Assembly: GCF_029784165.1 (NCBI RefSeq)
Contig: NC_073694.1
Span: 40,591,006 to 40,655,005 of the forward strand
DNA: 64,000 nucleotides
Source of the DNA: Wyeomyia smithii
Taxonomy: Eukaryota > Arthropoda > Insecta > Diptera > Culicidae
Reading direction: 5' to 3'
Shown here one piece after another: positions 52,600 through 63,273 of the stretch (positions are counted from its first letter, which is position 1; the number at the start of each line of letters is the position of its first letter). The translations under genes were made by a program, and so were the position numbers. The notes beneath the pieces are model-generated. The model saw nothing but the letters and a program-made list of their open reading frames with translations. It was not told the DNA's origin and made no database searches.

Positions 52600-52730
52600 T
52601 ATATAAGAGACTGTTTCTCCTCAAGCAAAACAGTTTACTAGCAGCAGGCAACAACAGCGAACATCAACACCGATGGCAGTAGGCGAAGTGGATCAGAAGC
52701 GGGCAACAGCGGCGGTGGTAGTGGTTAGCT
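52600..52730 (+). promoter_or_regulatory. Duplicated promoter plus leader of the dispersed repeat
   Basis: TATATAAGAGACTGTTTCTC at 52600 and AACAGTTTACTAGCAGCAGG with A at 52632 (again 32 nt), then ACATCAACACCGATGGCAGT, AGGCGAAG and GGGCAACAGCGGCGGTGG, matching 52440-52520. It is a partial tandem duplication of the transcribed leader; the initiating ATG of the first copy is changed to ATC here. Confidence 0.55.
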
Positions 52731-52899
52731 GCAGTTCATACATCTTTCAGTTCGGCTCCCCTTCGATCTGAGTTGGACCCCACCAGCGGTAATCCGATTC
52801 AGATATCGTTGGGCAAATAACAACCCGAAACTGAAAGAGACTCGCACCGCCAGGTGGTTTGAGAAGCCACCATCATCCAGCGTATGTATATACAGGGCG

Positions 52900-53045
52900 T
52901 ATGCACATAACGTGTGTGATTATTTGAAGCGTGTGTCCCTAATATATAAGGTGTGTGGCTTGCTTTGAAGCGTGTGTGTATGTTTATGGCTTGTATGCAT
53001 GCCTGTAGCGCGTGTGTGCATGTTTATAGCGCGTGTGGCTTGCTA
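52900..53045. repeat. Degenerate GCGTGTG...TTTATAGCGCGTGTG satellite, left part
   Basis: Imperfect repeats of GCGTGTGTGCATGTTTATA and GTGTGGCTTGCT. The same motif also appears at 52524-52548 and continues after the MITE at 53410-53525. Confidence 0.7.
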
Positions 53046-53410
53046 TATCGTCAGTTGAATTCAATACTGACACAACTCAAAATTCATAGTTCTTTTTTCA
53101 TTTTCGTGAAAAATTCTAATTTTAGGACTTCCCATTTTTATTGAACTTGTTTGGGTCTATCATGTGCATGTAATGAGCAAGTTATAATAATTACAATTAC
53201 TTCATTACATTCATTACTTCATTTTTCTGTCTTTTTAGGGATATTTTATATTTGTGCAATAAAGGCACATCTACTTATATTTCTGGAAATATTGTGAATT
53301 TTGAAACGGGTCTTTGAGATGAAACCTTATAGTATTTGGCATCGTTTGCCATCAATAACTCAAAACTGCAAAATTTTGAGTTGTGCCAGTATTGAATTCA
53401 ACTGACGATA
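53046..53410. mobile_element. MITE inserted in the GCGTGTG satellite
   Basis: Left end TATCGTCAGTTGAATTCAAT, ACTGACACAACTCAAAATT; right end AATTTTGAGTTGTGCCAGTA, TTGAATTCAACTGACGATA, a nearly perfect inverted repeat of about 40 bp. The same satellite sequence (GTGTGGCTTGCTATATAGCG-like) is present on both sides, so the uninterrupted target can be reconstructed by eye; TA is the probable target duplication. About 365 bp, non-coding. Confidence 0.85.
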
Positions 53411-53530
53411 TAGCGTGCGTGGTTTGCTATATAGCGTGTGAATGTCTAGCGTGTCTGTGCATGTCTATAGAGCGTGTGGCTAGAGTGCGTGGCTTGCTAT
53501 ATAGCGCGCGTGGCTAGCAGTATAGCAGTT
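53411..53530. repeat. Degenerate GCGTGTG...TATATAGCG satellite, right part
   Basis: Continuation of the repeat at 52900-53045 (GCGTGCGTGGTTTGCTATAT, AGCGTGTGAATGTCTAGCGT). It ends where the next MITE begins. Confidence 0.7.
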
Positions 53531-53546
53531 GAAATTTTTATATATA

Positions 53547-54147
53547 CACTACCCGTCATAAGTTTGGAATCGCTTTACTGAGTATTGCAACACCCATTTT
53601 GAATATTGCAACACCCCCGAAAAGTTTAGCATCACTCAAAATGGGCAAATTTCTGTAACTGTAACTGTAATATGCTTGACCAGAACTGGTGGCACAAGCC
53701 GAACACCGCAACTTTGTGGGTAGTGATGAACACGCGATAAGTTGAAGTCTAAATATGATAAACTGCATGCACCCTAGCGCCGCATAGCGGGGCAATTCAG
53801 TATTAAATTGTCTACCATGTAGAAGCCTTTAGCCTTCTGAACAAGTTTGCTGGACACCGCAACTTTCTGGCAGGTCGGAATCGTGCGATTAGTTAAGTTC
53901 AAAATACGTGTGTCATTGTGTGCCCACTAGCACCACATAGCGGTAAAATTTCACACTGAATTGGCCACCATACAGTAGCCTTTGACCTTCGGAACAAGTT
54001 TGCTGAAAACAGCATCTTTCTAGGTTGTCAAAAACACGAGATATCGGCCTATTCCAGGTGATGCTAAACTTTTCGGGAGGCGTTGCAATATTCAAACTGG
54101 GTGTTGCAATACTCAGTAAAGCGATTCCAAACTTATGACGGGTAGTG
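53547..54147. mobile_element. 601-bp Tc1/mariner-type non-autonomous element with internal repeats
   Basis: Both ends begin CACTACCCGTCATAAGTTTG followed by GAATCGCTTTACTGAGTATT and GCAACACCCA; the inverted arms are about 90 bp long and nearly perfect. TA lies immediately outside each end (53545-53546 and 54148-54149). Between the arms a diverged ~165-bp unit is repeated: CACCGCAACTTT(G/C)TGG and (T/A)AGC(G/A)CC(G/A)CATAGCGG recur, with a third partial copy at about 54010. No transposase frame. Confidence 0.9.
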
Positions 54148-54149
54148 TA

Positions 54150-54485
54150 ATTGCTAACAAATCACCTCATGTAGAATTTGATTATCTCTGTGAATCATTC
54201 AAAACTAAATAAAAAATTTGCCATGTTGAAAAAATATTCACTTGTCAATAAATGGCATTGACAAACACAATTAACCTCAAAGTTTATCTGACGAATTAAC
54301 CCTAATTCAGTGTATTCTCAAACCTATTCCAAGTAATACATTGGCATAAGACAGGCTGTCGTATTCTACGTTACCTCTGCGGTCGTGTCTTATAAACAAC
54401 CTCTTCAACTTTTTTCTGTTGCCAAAATCGACAAATGTCAAAAATAAACGGTTCTTTTTTTATGACTTTTTTGACTTTTTAAGTG
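54150..54485. other. Intergenic with a TACGTTACCTCTGCGGTCGTGTCTT repeat word
   Basis: Contains TCTGCGGTCGTGTCTTATAA near 54374, related to words at 43440 and 56200 (see findings). Otherwise nothing was recognised. Confidence 0.4.
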
Positions 54486-54493
54486 GTTAAAGA

Positions 54494-55940
54494 CATGCTT
54501 GTCATTCTCCTCAGTATGTGAAAAGAGAGGAGAAAAAATTCACCGCGCACTTTCCTTCTAGTATGTGCCTGCGTGTAGCAAATGCTTTCACCACACTGCT
54601 TCTTTCTCACTCCAAAGTGTCTCAACCAGCTTACAGAGAGACGAACACACTTCCAGCTCACACCACATCTGATAGAAACAAGAGGGGTGAATCACTCTAC
54701 AGAGAAAACGCAGAAGTGCACAACAGTGTCCACTGGCGAGTAGTCCGGAAGGTAAAAAAAAACCTAACGGGCAAAAATGTAGTCCTCGTGTAGCTACGAA
54801 CGAATTCCACCAGAGTAAATTCGACCGGCAAGAGCGGCACGAGCAACGCCGTCTATTTTTTTCTCCTAATCTCTTTTCCTCTTCTGCCATGCTCAAGAAA
54901 CCAACTGTGAAATGCACCGCAGATCAGAGTTGCCAATGTTCCAGTTTAAACTGGATTATTCCAGTTTTTTTAAGTGATCCAGTCAAAAAGTTTAATCCCA
55001 AAATCTTCCAGTTTTATTGTATATCTGCCAGTTTTATCCAGATTTTTTGGACACTCAAGCTACTAACTGGTTTGGAAATATTTTTTAGAACGTAAATTTT
55101 GTGGATTGATAAGCAGCATTTTCAGTATTGTATCTTCTCGCAGGAAACACGGTCAAATTAAGGATGTGTTGTGCATAATTGAGATAAAAAGACAAGTAAG
55201 TTCAGCTTTATTCTAAAACTAACAAATAGGTGTTATCAGATCATGAAGAAAAAAAAATAATTGCAATGATGGATTAATGTTATATAAAAATAGAAACAAT
55301 CTATCTTAAAGATATCATATACAGGTGGCATTCTTTAAATTAATTTCAGTTGCGTAGCAGTTCAAAAATTGTTCGAATTCACATATGTAACGTAAGAAAA
55401 TGTTGCATCAATTAAAAAGCTTCATTTTCTCGATTTTGCGATAAACTGGTTGGGCAATTTAAAATTTTGCTCTTGTCGATGAAAATTTTCAGTTTTTAAT
55501 TTCAACAAAATGTAGGCCCGAAGTTGCTGTATACCTTATATTGGGTTCAATAATCATCACAGAGAAACACTCTCACAATTTATTTTTTAGGTATTTTGTC
55601 AATTTATTCGGAATCCAGTTTTTTTTCAGTTTTTTCTTCAGCAATCTTCCAGTTCAATCAAAAATTTTGTTGGCAACTCTGCCGCAGATAGCTCTTCAGT
55701 GTAATTATTGTGCGTGATGTCCACACGTGTGAGAAAGTACACCATAGTTCATTGTCGCGCAAGAGAGAGATTTCAGATTTCACCGCAGTGCGTTCAGGTA
55801 GCTCAACAGATAAAAATCGTTTGTCGCTCTCTTCTAGCATAAGCGTATTGATTTGCTCTTTAGTGTGATGGCAGTTGTCTCCGCAGTGCAAGATGTTTTC
55901 CTGCACTCTAAAGGTTTACTGAGGAGAAAAGACAAGCATG
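54494..55940. mobile_element. hAT-like non-autonomous element with exact 8-bp TSD, 1447 bp
   Basis: The left terminus is CATGCTTGTCATTCTCCTCA followed by GTA. The reverse complement of the right terminus is CATGCTTGTCTTTTCTCCTC followed by AGTA. The flanking 8-bp duplication GTTAAAGA is perfect (54486-54493 and 55941-55948). There is no transposase ORF. A second hAT-like element (54925-55681) is inserted inside; removing it and its duplicated 8 bp leaves about 682 bp. Confidence 0.88.
54925..55681. mobile_element. Nested hAT-like element with exact 8-bp TSD, 757 bp
   Basis: Terminal inverted repeat CAGAGTTGCCAA at both ends (right end TTGGCAACTCTG). The perfect 8-bp duplication CCGCAGAT lies at 54917-54924 and 55682-55689. 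The interior near the left end repeats CCAGTTT words (TTCCAGTTTAAACTGG, ATTCCAGTTTTTTTAAGTG), and CTTCCAGTTCAAT lies near the right end. Non-coding. Because it interrupts the 54494-55940 element, it inserted later. Confidence 0.9.
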
Positions 55941-55949
55941 GTTAAAGAC

Positions 55950-57845
55950 TACCTTAACAGTAGAAATGGCCACCAATGAACTAGTTTTAGTTCCAAATCG
56001 TTTGAAGTGTCGCTTGATGAATTTGGGCTGACGACCTAGATACTTGATATTACCACCCGAACCAAAATACTTTCCTTTTGGAATATGTTGAGCTTAAATT
56101 GGTTAAAATAAATCAAGCAAACTACAAAAGTAAAACGAGCTCAAATCAAACATAGCATCAAAATAAAAATATAAAATTATTGTAGTCCTACGTCAACTAT
56201 GCGGTCGTGTCTTGGATACCACCCTCCTACTATTGTCAACCAGTGTAACTTGCTACGACTTTGTTTACTTCGTTTCGACTTCGACTAAAGGTTCGTTTTA
56301 TCGAACCGTACTTAAGAATGTTTTTCACGAATAGTTGAGTTGACCTGAAACTATTCCGTCTTCTGTATAGAATAGTTGGGAATGTTGGGTACCAAAATTT
56401 TTACTGTGCACCCCTCCAAATTTTTCAATATTTTTTTAAACCAAAAAAAAGTTAAAACTTTAGTAGCTAATAGATGACATTATTTTTGTACCATTTATCA
56501 ATATTTTATAAACATTACATCGCGCGCGCTTTTTGATTGAAAACGACTGTTCGTTTTACCGAGCTAAAATGTTGCATAGGGACTTCTTTCGAGAAGATGA
56601 AACTTTTGAGCCCTACGCCCTCACGAAAATCGAATTTTTTTAACATACATTCCATTGGCATTCTAATTCAGACATTGCCAGAAGCCCGCAGTAATCATCT
56701 GTAAAAATACGTAATGTACATGTATATCCTGAATGTTTTGAAGATTTTGTACCTACCACATTCAGATTTCAAAAAAAAAACATATTTTCCCTAATTCTCC
56801 ACAATGATCTTTGTATCACACTTTGGGCCACTGTTCGGTAAAACGAACAGTAGAAAACTCAGTTAGGAAAAGTCGGAAAAACATTTTTTCGTGATTAGAA
56901 CAATGCAAACCTGTGACGTGATATCCACGTTGGAGAAAAATCAGGATCAAGGTCCGGCTTATAATGATTTAATAAATATAATATTTTACTGCAAAGTTTT
57001 ATTTGGTTACCATGCCAACACTATACATTGTATTTAACGATATATTCATTTTATATGCTTTATTTGACAGCTTTGTTGGAGTACGCTAAATCAAAATTCA
57101 ACGTAATTTGAACAAAAACAGACTAGAACGATATGAAAACTCGGACAACAGAGGTATTTTCCTTAGGCAAACTAATTACAACTTTCCTGAATAGTTATCA
57201 AATTAATGAAAGCTTTCAAGATTTCGTAGCGAATCGCGATCTAATGGTAAATATTGGATTTAATCTTCAGTAAATTTTTCATTTTTTTGCCCGATGAAAA
57301 AAATGCAAACTAGTTCAGGAAATTTTCGATACCGAAACAAACAATTTTTTTTTTTTTTTGATGCCGAATGTCTTAGAAATGCAGAACACGTCAAGATCTG
57401 GTGTTATCTAGAAAACGGGGAGACTTTCTGGGACTTAGACGTTTTTGAGCTGGGAAACAATCTCATTTCACTTGTCCTATTCTCAATTTCACTTCACTGT
57501 CAATCTCACTCCACGGAGGTGATTTTTGTCACCTCACTTGAGGTGGAATCAGGAATAGGTCTAAAAAAGTGAGGTGAGCGTGAGAGTGGAATATATTTCA
57601 CCGTGAAGTGACTGCCGTAATAAGGACCAGTACCATGAATCTAAATGCTTTTAGTCTGGCCGACATACGCGACAAATTCCGTCACTCCCAATTATGCTGA
57701 AATTTGATTCATCACTCAAAAGGACCGTACTTCATTTCTGCAGCGTACAGCCAACATGTGATTAAGCGAGGACCCTACTATGGAAAGTCGAAAAAAAATA
57801 ATTTTCGTGATTTTTTTTCGGACGTTTTGGGTACCTACCATGTGA
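55950..57845. other. Intergenic; two TCGGTAAAACGAACAG-type words, otherwise nothing
   Basis: AT-rich. CTGTTCGTTTTACCGAGC (about 56547) and its near reverse complement GTTCGGTAAAACGAACAG (56833) bracket about 290 bp, a possible decayed inverted-repeat element. TGTAGTCCTACGTCAACTAT then GCGGTCGTGTCTTGG at about 56181 is a recurrent word. No gene was recognised. Confidence 0.4.
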
Positions 57846-57849
57846 CAGG

Positions 57850-59056
57850 GAGGGAAACCTGATTACCGATAAATAGCAGGTTGCGAAGCTTTGGAAGCAA
57901 CATTTTGAACTGGTATTGAACGGTGAGGAAGGTAGGAGAGTCGTCGAGGGGAACAGGATAGAAATTGGGAACGACGGACAAGCTGTGGGCCCACCAACAT
58001 TGGACGAGGTGAATAATGCTTGCAAAGAGCTAAAGAACCATAAAGCCGATGTGAAGGACGGCTTACCGGTCGAACTTGTCTGAGTCGGGAGCGAGCGGCT
58101 GTGTGGTGCAATTCACCAGATTATCCTAAGGATTTGGTCTGAGAAACAACTACCTACGGACTTGTTGGAAGGACTCATATGGCCTATCTACAAGAAGGAA
58201 CATAGACTCGACTGTAGTAATTATCGAAGCAAAACCCTCCTTAATTCCGCTTATAAATTTTTCTCCCCTATCCAGTTCCAGCGAGACCGTTGAAGAAAGC
58301 CTTTGTTGGAGAATACCAATGCGGGTTTCGAGCGGGCCGATCTACAACGAACCAGACACATCTTCTATTTATAGACTTTGAGGCGGCGTACGATACAGTG
58401 AAACGCAGCGAGCTGTGGCAAATTATGCTCAAACAAGATTTTCCAACAAAACTAATTAAAATGTTACGTGCGACGCTTCACGGTTTCACATCAAGCGTCA
58501 GGACCTCAACAAGCATATTTGTTGAATTATAGCTTATTAAGCTGCTATTCGGTGGATTTCGGCTCAATAAGCTGTTATACAACAAAATTGTTCCCTGGGA
58601 CAGCGGTGAGTTTTTGAACACGTTCGTGACGTTAGATGGTCTTAAGCAAGGTGACGGGCTCTCGAACTTGCTGTTCAACATAGCTTCAGAAGGTTCAATG
58701 CGAAGGGTAGGTGTGCAGAGGAGCGGCACCATCATCACGAAGTACCACATGCTTCTGGCTTTGCGGACGACATAAATATCATTGGTGTTAACCGTAGAGC
58801 TGTTGAGGAGGCCTTCACGGCTCTCAGAAGGAAAGCTGCGAGAATTGGACTCACCATGAACAGTGCCAAAATGAAGTACATGGTGGCTGGCAGAGAGCGT
58901 GGTAGTTCTCCGTTGTTTGTGCTGCGGTGGAGATGGATGGGGATACTTCCGAAATGGTCGACGAATTTGTTTATCTTGGTACTCTCGTGACATGTGACAA
59001 CGAGGTGAGCCGCGAGGACGTTCCCACTGCTCCGGGTTCGAATCATACCTGTGCAT
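57850..59056 (+). pseudogene. Non-LTR retrotransposon (RTE-like) reverse transcriptase relic 2
   Basis: Reads VAKLWKQHFELVLNGEEGRR, GPPTLDEVNNACKELKNHKA, CGAIHQIILRIWSEKQLPTD, LLEGLIWPIYKKEHRLDCSN, GEYQCGFRAGRSTTNQ, then LLFIDFEAAYDTVKRSELWQ. About 18 residues usually between RSTT.Q and the FIDF motif are missing. After frame changes come LDGLKQGDGLSNLLFNIA, GFADDINIIGVNRRAVEEAF (catalytic FADD intact) and NSAKMKYMVAGRERG. Several stops and a one-base deletion before FADD inactivate it. Same family as 35480-36482. Confidence 0.82.
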
Positions 59057-59096
59057 CGCTTCAAGTAGTGGGTGATCGCTTCAAGTAGTGGGCCAA
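59056..59096. repeat. 20-bp tandem duplication at a transposon junction
   Basis: ATCGCTTCAAGTAGTGGGTG is immediately followed by ATCGCTTCAAGTAGTGGGCC. It lies exactly where the LINE relic ends and the truncated ITm copy C begins. Confidence 0.85.
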
Positions 59097-59823
59097 ATCT
59101 AGCCAGAACACCGTGTCTTCCCCTTTATGGTATTTCTTGATGAACGACGCAACTTCGTACTATAAATTTCCCCGTTCACGGCCTGCCCGGAGCGAAAGAA
59201 GAACAACTTTGACATCCCTTTCTCGCTGATTGTCAGCCACAGCCGCACCTTCCTGGGGAACTTGGTTTTTGAAATAAACTTCACCTCGGTGCTCACTTTC
59301 TTCGTGGGGGAGGTAAAATACGAAGTGCCCTGCTAATCGTTGCCATCCAGGGTGAGATAGGTCTTGTCGTCCATTACCACTGCCACGTCGCGGTTCGCCG
59401 GGAAAATCGACCATCCTAATCAACCGCTGTCGCTGCGTCATTGCCTGCAGCTCCGAGATCAGTGGACGGTACTGCCGCATCCTGACATGTATGTCCATGC
59501 TCTCCAGATACTTTTTCACTGTTTTACCGCATGCACCAACCTCCCGGCCAAGTGCACGCAGCGATTTAGCCACTTTTCCCTCGGTCTGGTCTTCCTCTTC
59601 CATCCTTTGAAGCTTCTTGTCGCTCAGGGTCATTGGTCGTCCGGAACCGGGCTTTTTTTCTATGCTCTGATCGTTGTCCAATAGTGTCAAGATGTTGTAG
59701 ATGCCGGAACGGGCATACCCAGCGTCCACAAAGTGCCGCACGATGTCCGTTTCTGACGCGGCGGGGTACCGTTCTTTGAACGCGCACACTTCTGAACGGA
59801 GTAGCTTCACTTTTTTTCGCCAT
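59097..59823 (-). pseudogene. ITm transposase copy C, 3'-truncated
   Basis: The - strand frame from 59823 gives LLRSEVCAFKERYPAASETD, HFVDAGYARSGIYNILTLLD, KKPGSGRPMTLSDKKLQRM, EGKVAKSLRALGREVGACGK, TVKKYLESMDIHVRMRQYRP and LISELQAMTQRQRLIRM, the DNA-binding half of a mosquito ITm transposase. After a frameshift come a DDKTY-type motif and EVKFISKTKFPRKVRLWLTI, SEKGMSKLFFFRSGQAVNGE. The sequence stops near 59097 at a VFWLDLA-like motif, so everything after the second catalytic Asp is missing. It is the best preserved N-terminus of the three copies. Confidence 0.85.
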
Positions 59824-60044
59824 CACAGTTAACTCAAGTTATACCACAAAAGATCAAAATAATGGTCGCAGTGGTCCAAATCTTACAAAAAAAAAACTTA
59901 AGTTAACACAGTTTGACTGATAGAGCTGCCAAATTGCTAAATCATGGGTTACTATGATTGATGATGCATGAGTAGTTTCGTCAGTGTGATTAAAGGTAAA
60001 CCCATTAAAAATCGGCAATTTTCGTCCATTTTTTGCCGCAAATG

Positions 60045-60574
60045 TTATTCTCGAGAGTTGTGAGTTGTCTAACATTTCACCGAAAACCTTTTTCCCGAAA
60101 CCCAATTTTCCGAATGTTTTTTCCCTGAATGATATAGCCCCGAATGTACCGTTTCCCCAAATATAACATTTTCCCGAAAATCCAATTCCCCGAGTGTAAC
60201 ATTTCCCCGGAATCGAATCCTCGAAAAAATACAATTTCTATGTGAGAAACAATGCATGCTGGAAATCGTGCACAAAAGTTTCACGTAGGAAATATAGAAA
60301 GGTGATCAATCTAACTTTTAATAGATATGGAATGAAGTGGGAAAATGTCCTTTCAAATGTTTCTAACCTATTTTTCACCTTTTTATAGGTTCGTTCGTTT
60401 TCCTAAGGTGATGCAACATCCACTAGTATATATTAAAGGAGTGAACGGGAATCCGTCAGCCATTCCGAAGCCTGTTGAGTATACCTACTTTTGCTTTGGC
60501 GTGCACACCGAAAACGGAAGCGCCTTTGTAATTATGGCAACATGAATCCTTCCCTCCGAGAAGCCAACAAGAGA

Positions 60575-60605
<31 letters not shown>

Positions 60606-61062
60606 TCATACCAGCCATGAAAGTCTTTTATAAAAAGATATTATTGGACAGGCTGGTAGAGCATGGTATTAAATTGCTGTGTCGATATTCCCTTCTTGGA
60701 CCTTGAAAACCGAAGACTGGGACACGCAAACTCTCAACAGCAGGTCTCCAAGGCTTAGAGTCTCAAGTCGATAGATCAATGTAGGTAAGGAAAGTCCGCA
60801 AACTAGATCCGTGACTTTGAGAAAAAGATTAGTTCTGAAGACTGGGATGACTCGGACTACAGGGCTGTTGGGTCGCGGGTCTGCGCGTGCCCCTGCTCTG
60901 CAGGAGTGTCGCGTCGTGGGCGTGCCGGCGCTTCTGCCTCAACGCAGTCTGGTCAGTTGCATCTACTTCGGGAAATCGGTACATTCGGGGATATATATTT
61001 CGGGGAAACTGGTTTCGGGATAATGGTTTACGGGGAATTGGTATACAATCATTCTCGAGATT
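60045..61062. mobile_element. Foldback-like element with CCCGAA-rich inverted ends, ~1 kb
   Basis: The left arm (60045-60230) is made of irregular repeats such as CCCCGAATGTACCGTTTCCC, CGAAAATCCAATTCCCCGAG and TTTTCCCGAAACCCA. The right arm (60965-61062) carries the inverse: CGGGAAATCGGTACATTCGG, GGAAACTGGTTTCGGGATAA, TACGGGGAATTGGTATACAA. TCTCGAGA lies at both outer edges (60049 and 61054). Internal repetition within the inverted arms is typical of foldback elements. Middle ORFs of 66-71 codons show no recognised motif. Confidence 0.65.
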
Positions 61063-62700
61063 CTTACGAATCGAGTACCCTATTCGATTATTGAAAAGGG
61101 GTGTAAACTAAAAATGGGAATACAAATTTCCGATACATTCACAAATGCACGCCCGAGCGATGTCCCTAATAACACTTAACTCACCTTACTTGTATTTCAC
61201 CAAAATGTGACTTCTATAAAAGGAACCCAAAATCGGCCATAAAGTATATAAAGTAAATGCGGTCTGCTGTCTGCTCTCTAACGTCGATGGTACGCAACAC
61301 ATAGATGATAAGTTGCGTGGTGCGAAAAATTCGGTCCAATTCAAGTACGTCTTTCGGACTCCATAGTGTGCCCGATTCGTTAACGAGATACATCTTGGGA
61401 TTTCTTCGCCGGTAGCATCATCGACGATCGCCAACACAAAGCCGTGCTTTCTCTAGAATTCCTTTGTGATAGGTACAATTATGGTTAGATAAACGTTTCC
61501 TACATGTGCTAAAAGTTACCTACCAAGTTAGATAAGGTCATTGTGGGGTAATTTCATCTTGCCGCAATTTTCAGTTGTTAATCCCCTATGAGCTGTAGTT
61601 CAGTTTAACCTAAACATAGCAAGGTATGTGATTATCACATAGCACTAATGCTAACGCGACGTTTTTTATTATGCTCAATAATTGCATGTATTTATTTTCA
61701 TGGTTTCTTTGCATTTTTATCTGCAACTTAACTCAGTACGATATAGTATTACTATGCGTTAAGAATATTAACATATACGGTTTCTTTTTTTCTCATTTCA
61801 CCGGTGATCAAAATTTGCCTTTGCAAAGATATCGAAAGTGGGAAGGTTACCACTAGGACAGACAGCTGCTATCCAACTAAAGCAAAATAGTATCGTCAAG
61901 TCAATGGAAAACAAAACACTGATTCACACGGGGTGCTCTTCTCTCTCGACATTTGCGATTAGAATATTAAGATATTGTTAATTTTATTTCGTGTCGACAG
62001 GAAACGTTGAATAGTTACGAGAAATGGGGATACTAATGTGTAATCAGGTAGCATTTTTCTTATATCAATTCAACCGTTCAAACCTTCAATCTTGGAATTA
62101 GAAGCGAAAATTTCAAGCAAAGAACGAGAAATTTTTCGGAATAAAATTGATTTTAATGAAAAATATGCGAAAAATGCGTCCTCTTACTAATTAGGCTTCT
62201 ACAACGCGCGCAAGTAAATGTACCGATATGTAGAAATAAGTTCACTCAACTACCACTACATATTGTGCTACTAAGTTAGTAATAAGGCTTCTTGGATCTT
62301 CTTGGATTAAAACATGGAACGCTAAATGAATTAAACGAAACACTTTTTTTCGTTTGTCGCAAACAACAATTGCCTAAATGCTAGGGCGGGGTTTGTCCAG
62401 TGCTTGAGTTTGTAAACGGAGGACACCCTTTAGTCTACTAATTATTTTTATTTCTGCTTATACGTGTTCGAAGGTTTACTTTAGTGTTGTGTGTAATTTT
62501 ACAACTTTTTTGCTGAATTTCGCGTAAAACAAGTTTTGTTATCAATAGTAGGTTCCATTCAGTTTTTTTCTTAGTTTCTTGCTTTTCTTTAGATTATACA
62601 TATGTGTTCAAATAGTGGTTTCAATAGTAGTTAGAATTTTCCGTTCATTTTTTTTTTGTATAAATAGGTTACGATGAATATGTTTCCTCCGACAGAACTA
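61063..62700. other. Intergenic, nothing recognised
   Basis: AT-rich. An 83-codon - strand frame at 61186-61437 is not convincing; an overlapping frame around 61270-61400 reads more protein-like (YLVNESGTLWSPKDVLELD) but has no recognisable family and no start or splice support. Confidence 0.4.
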
Positions 62701-63156
62701 TCCCTTTCCTTCTTTTTAAAGTTTAGTTTATCATCCGTATTCGCTCTGCTGGCGGTGATCGGCCTCTGCCTAATACTTGATAGTAGCAAATGATGTAAAT
62801 CGCATAAAAGATGCTGCTGTGAGTGTTCTACATATATCTTACCGCTATTAAAAAGAGAGTGTCCATTCTTCCTGCGATCTAACGGTGCAAACAACCCGCG
62901 GGAAAGTGGGCTTCCGCTCTTGACTCTCGACAGGTAGACAGAGTAATGTGTGGTGGTCTTATAAGTAGTATTCGTATCCGTTTTGCAGGATGGAAAAACT
63001 TCTTTCAAATCTCACTCTTCTCATAAAAACAAATGTTGCGGGCTGAAAGGGCCCCGGCGCCACCGGGAAAGCTCCATCTTCACACCGTTTTCCGGGAATG
63101 CTGCACACATGTCTGTGCGTAAAGAGGGGGGACCGGTTGTTTTTTGCTGCCCGGTT

Positions 63157-63162
63157 TTTATT
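63157..63162 (-). terminator. Polyadenylation signal AATAAA (- strand) of the right-edge gene
   Basis: AATAAA on the - strand, 112 bp downstream of the stop codon of the terminal exon at 63274, which fits a short insect 3' UTR. Confidence 0.5.
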
Positions 63163-63273
63163 CCATTGACACGCCAAACACAAAAAAGAAACTAAAAGCT
63201 GAGGTGTTAAATCGATACTTTAGCTGCTGATGCTGCTGCTGTTGCTGTTGACACATGCGTAAGATGAGAGTCC
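63163..63273 (-). other. Probable 3' UTR of the right-edge gene
   Basis: Contains a CAGCAA/CAG-rich run (GCTGCTGATGCTGCTGCTGT on the + strand at about 63223) between the stop codon and the AATAAA signal. Confidence 0.4.

Noticed and set aside
52459..52641. 60-codon frame MNTDGSRRR...TTT as a gene
   Set aside because: Runs into the CCA microsatellite and the ATG is not preserved in the adjacent duplicate.
58478..59056. 192-codon - strand frame
   Set aside because: Antisense shadow of the LINE reverse transcriptase with FADD on the + strand.
61186..61437. 83-codon - strand frame
   Set aside because: No start, splice or homology support; a neighbouring frame looks equally or more protein-like, so neither is called.
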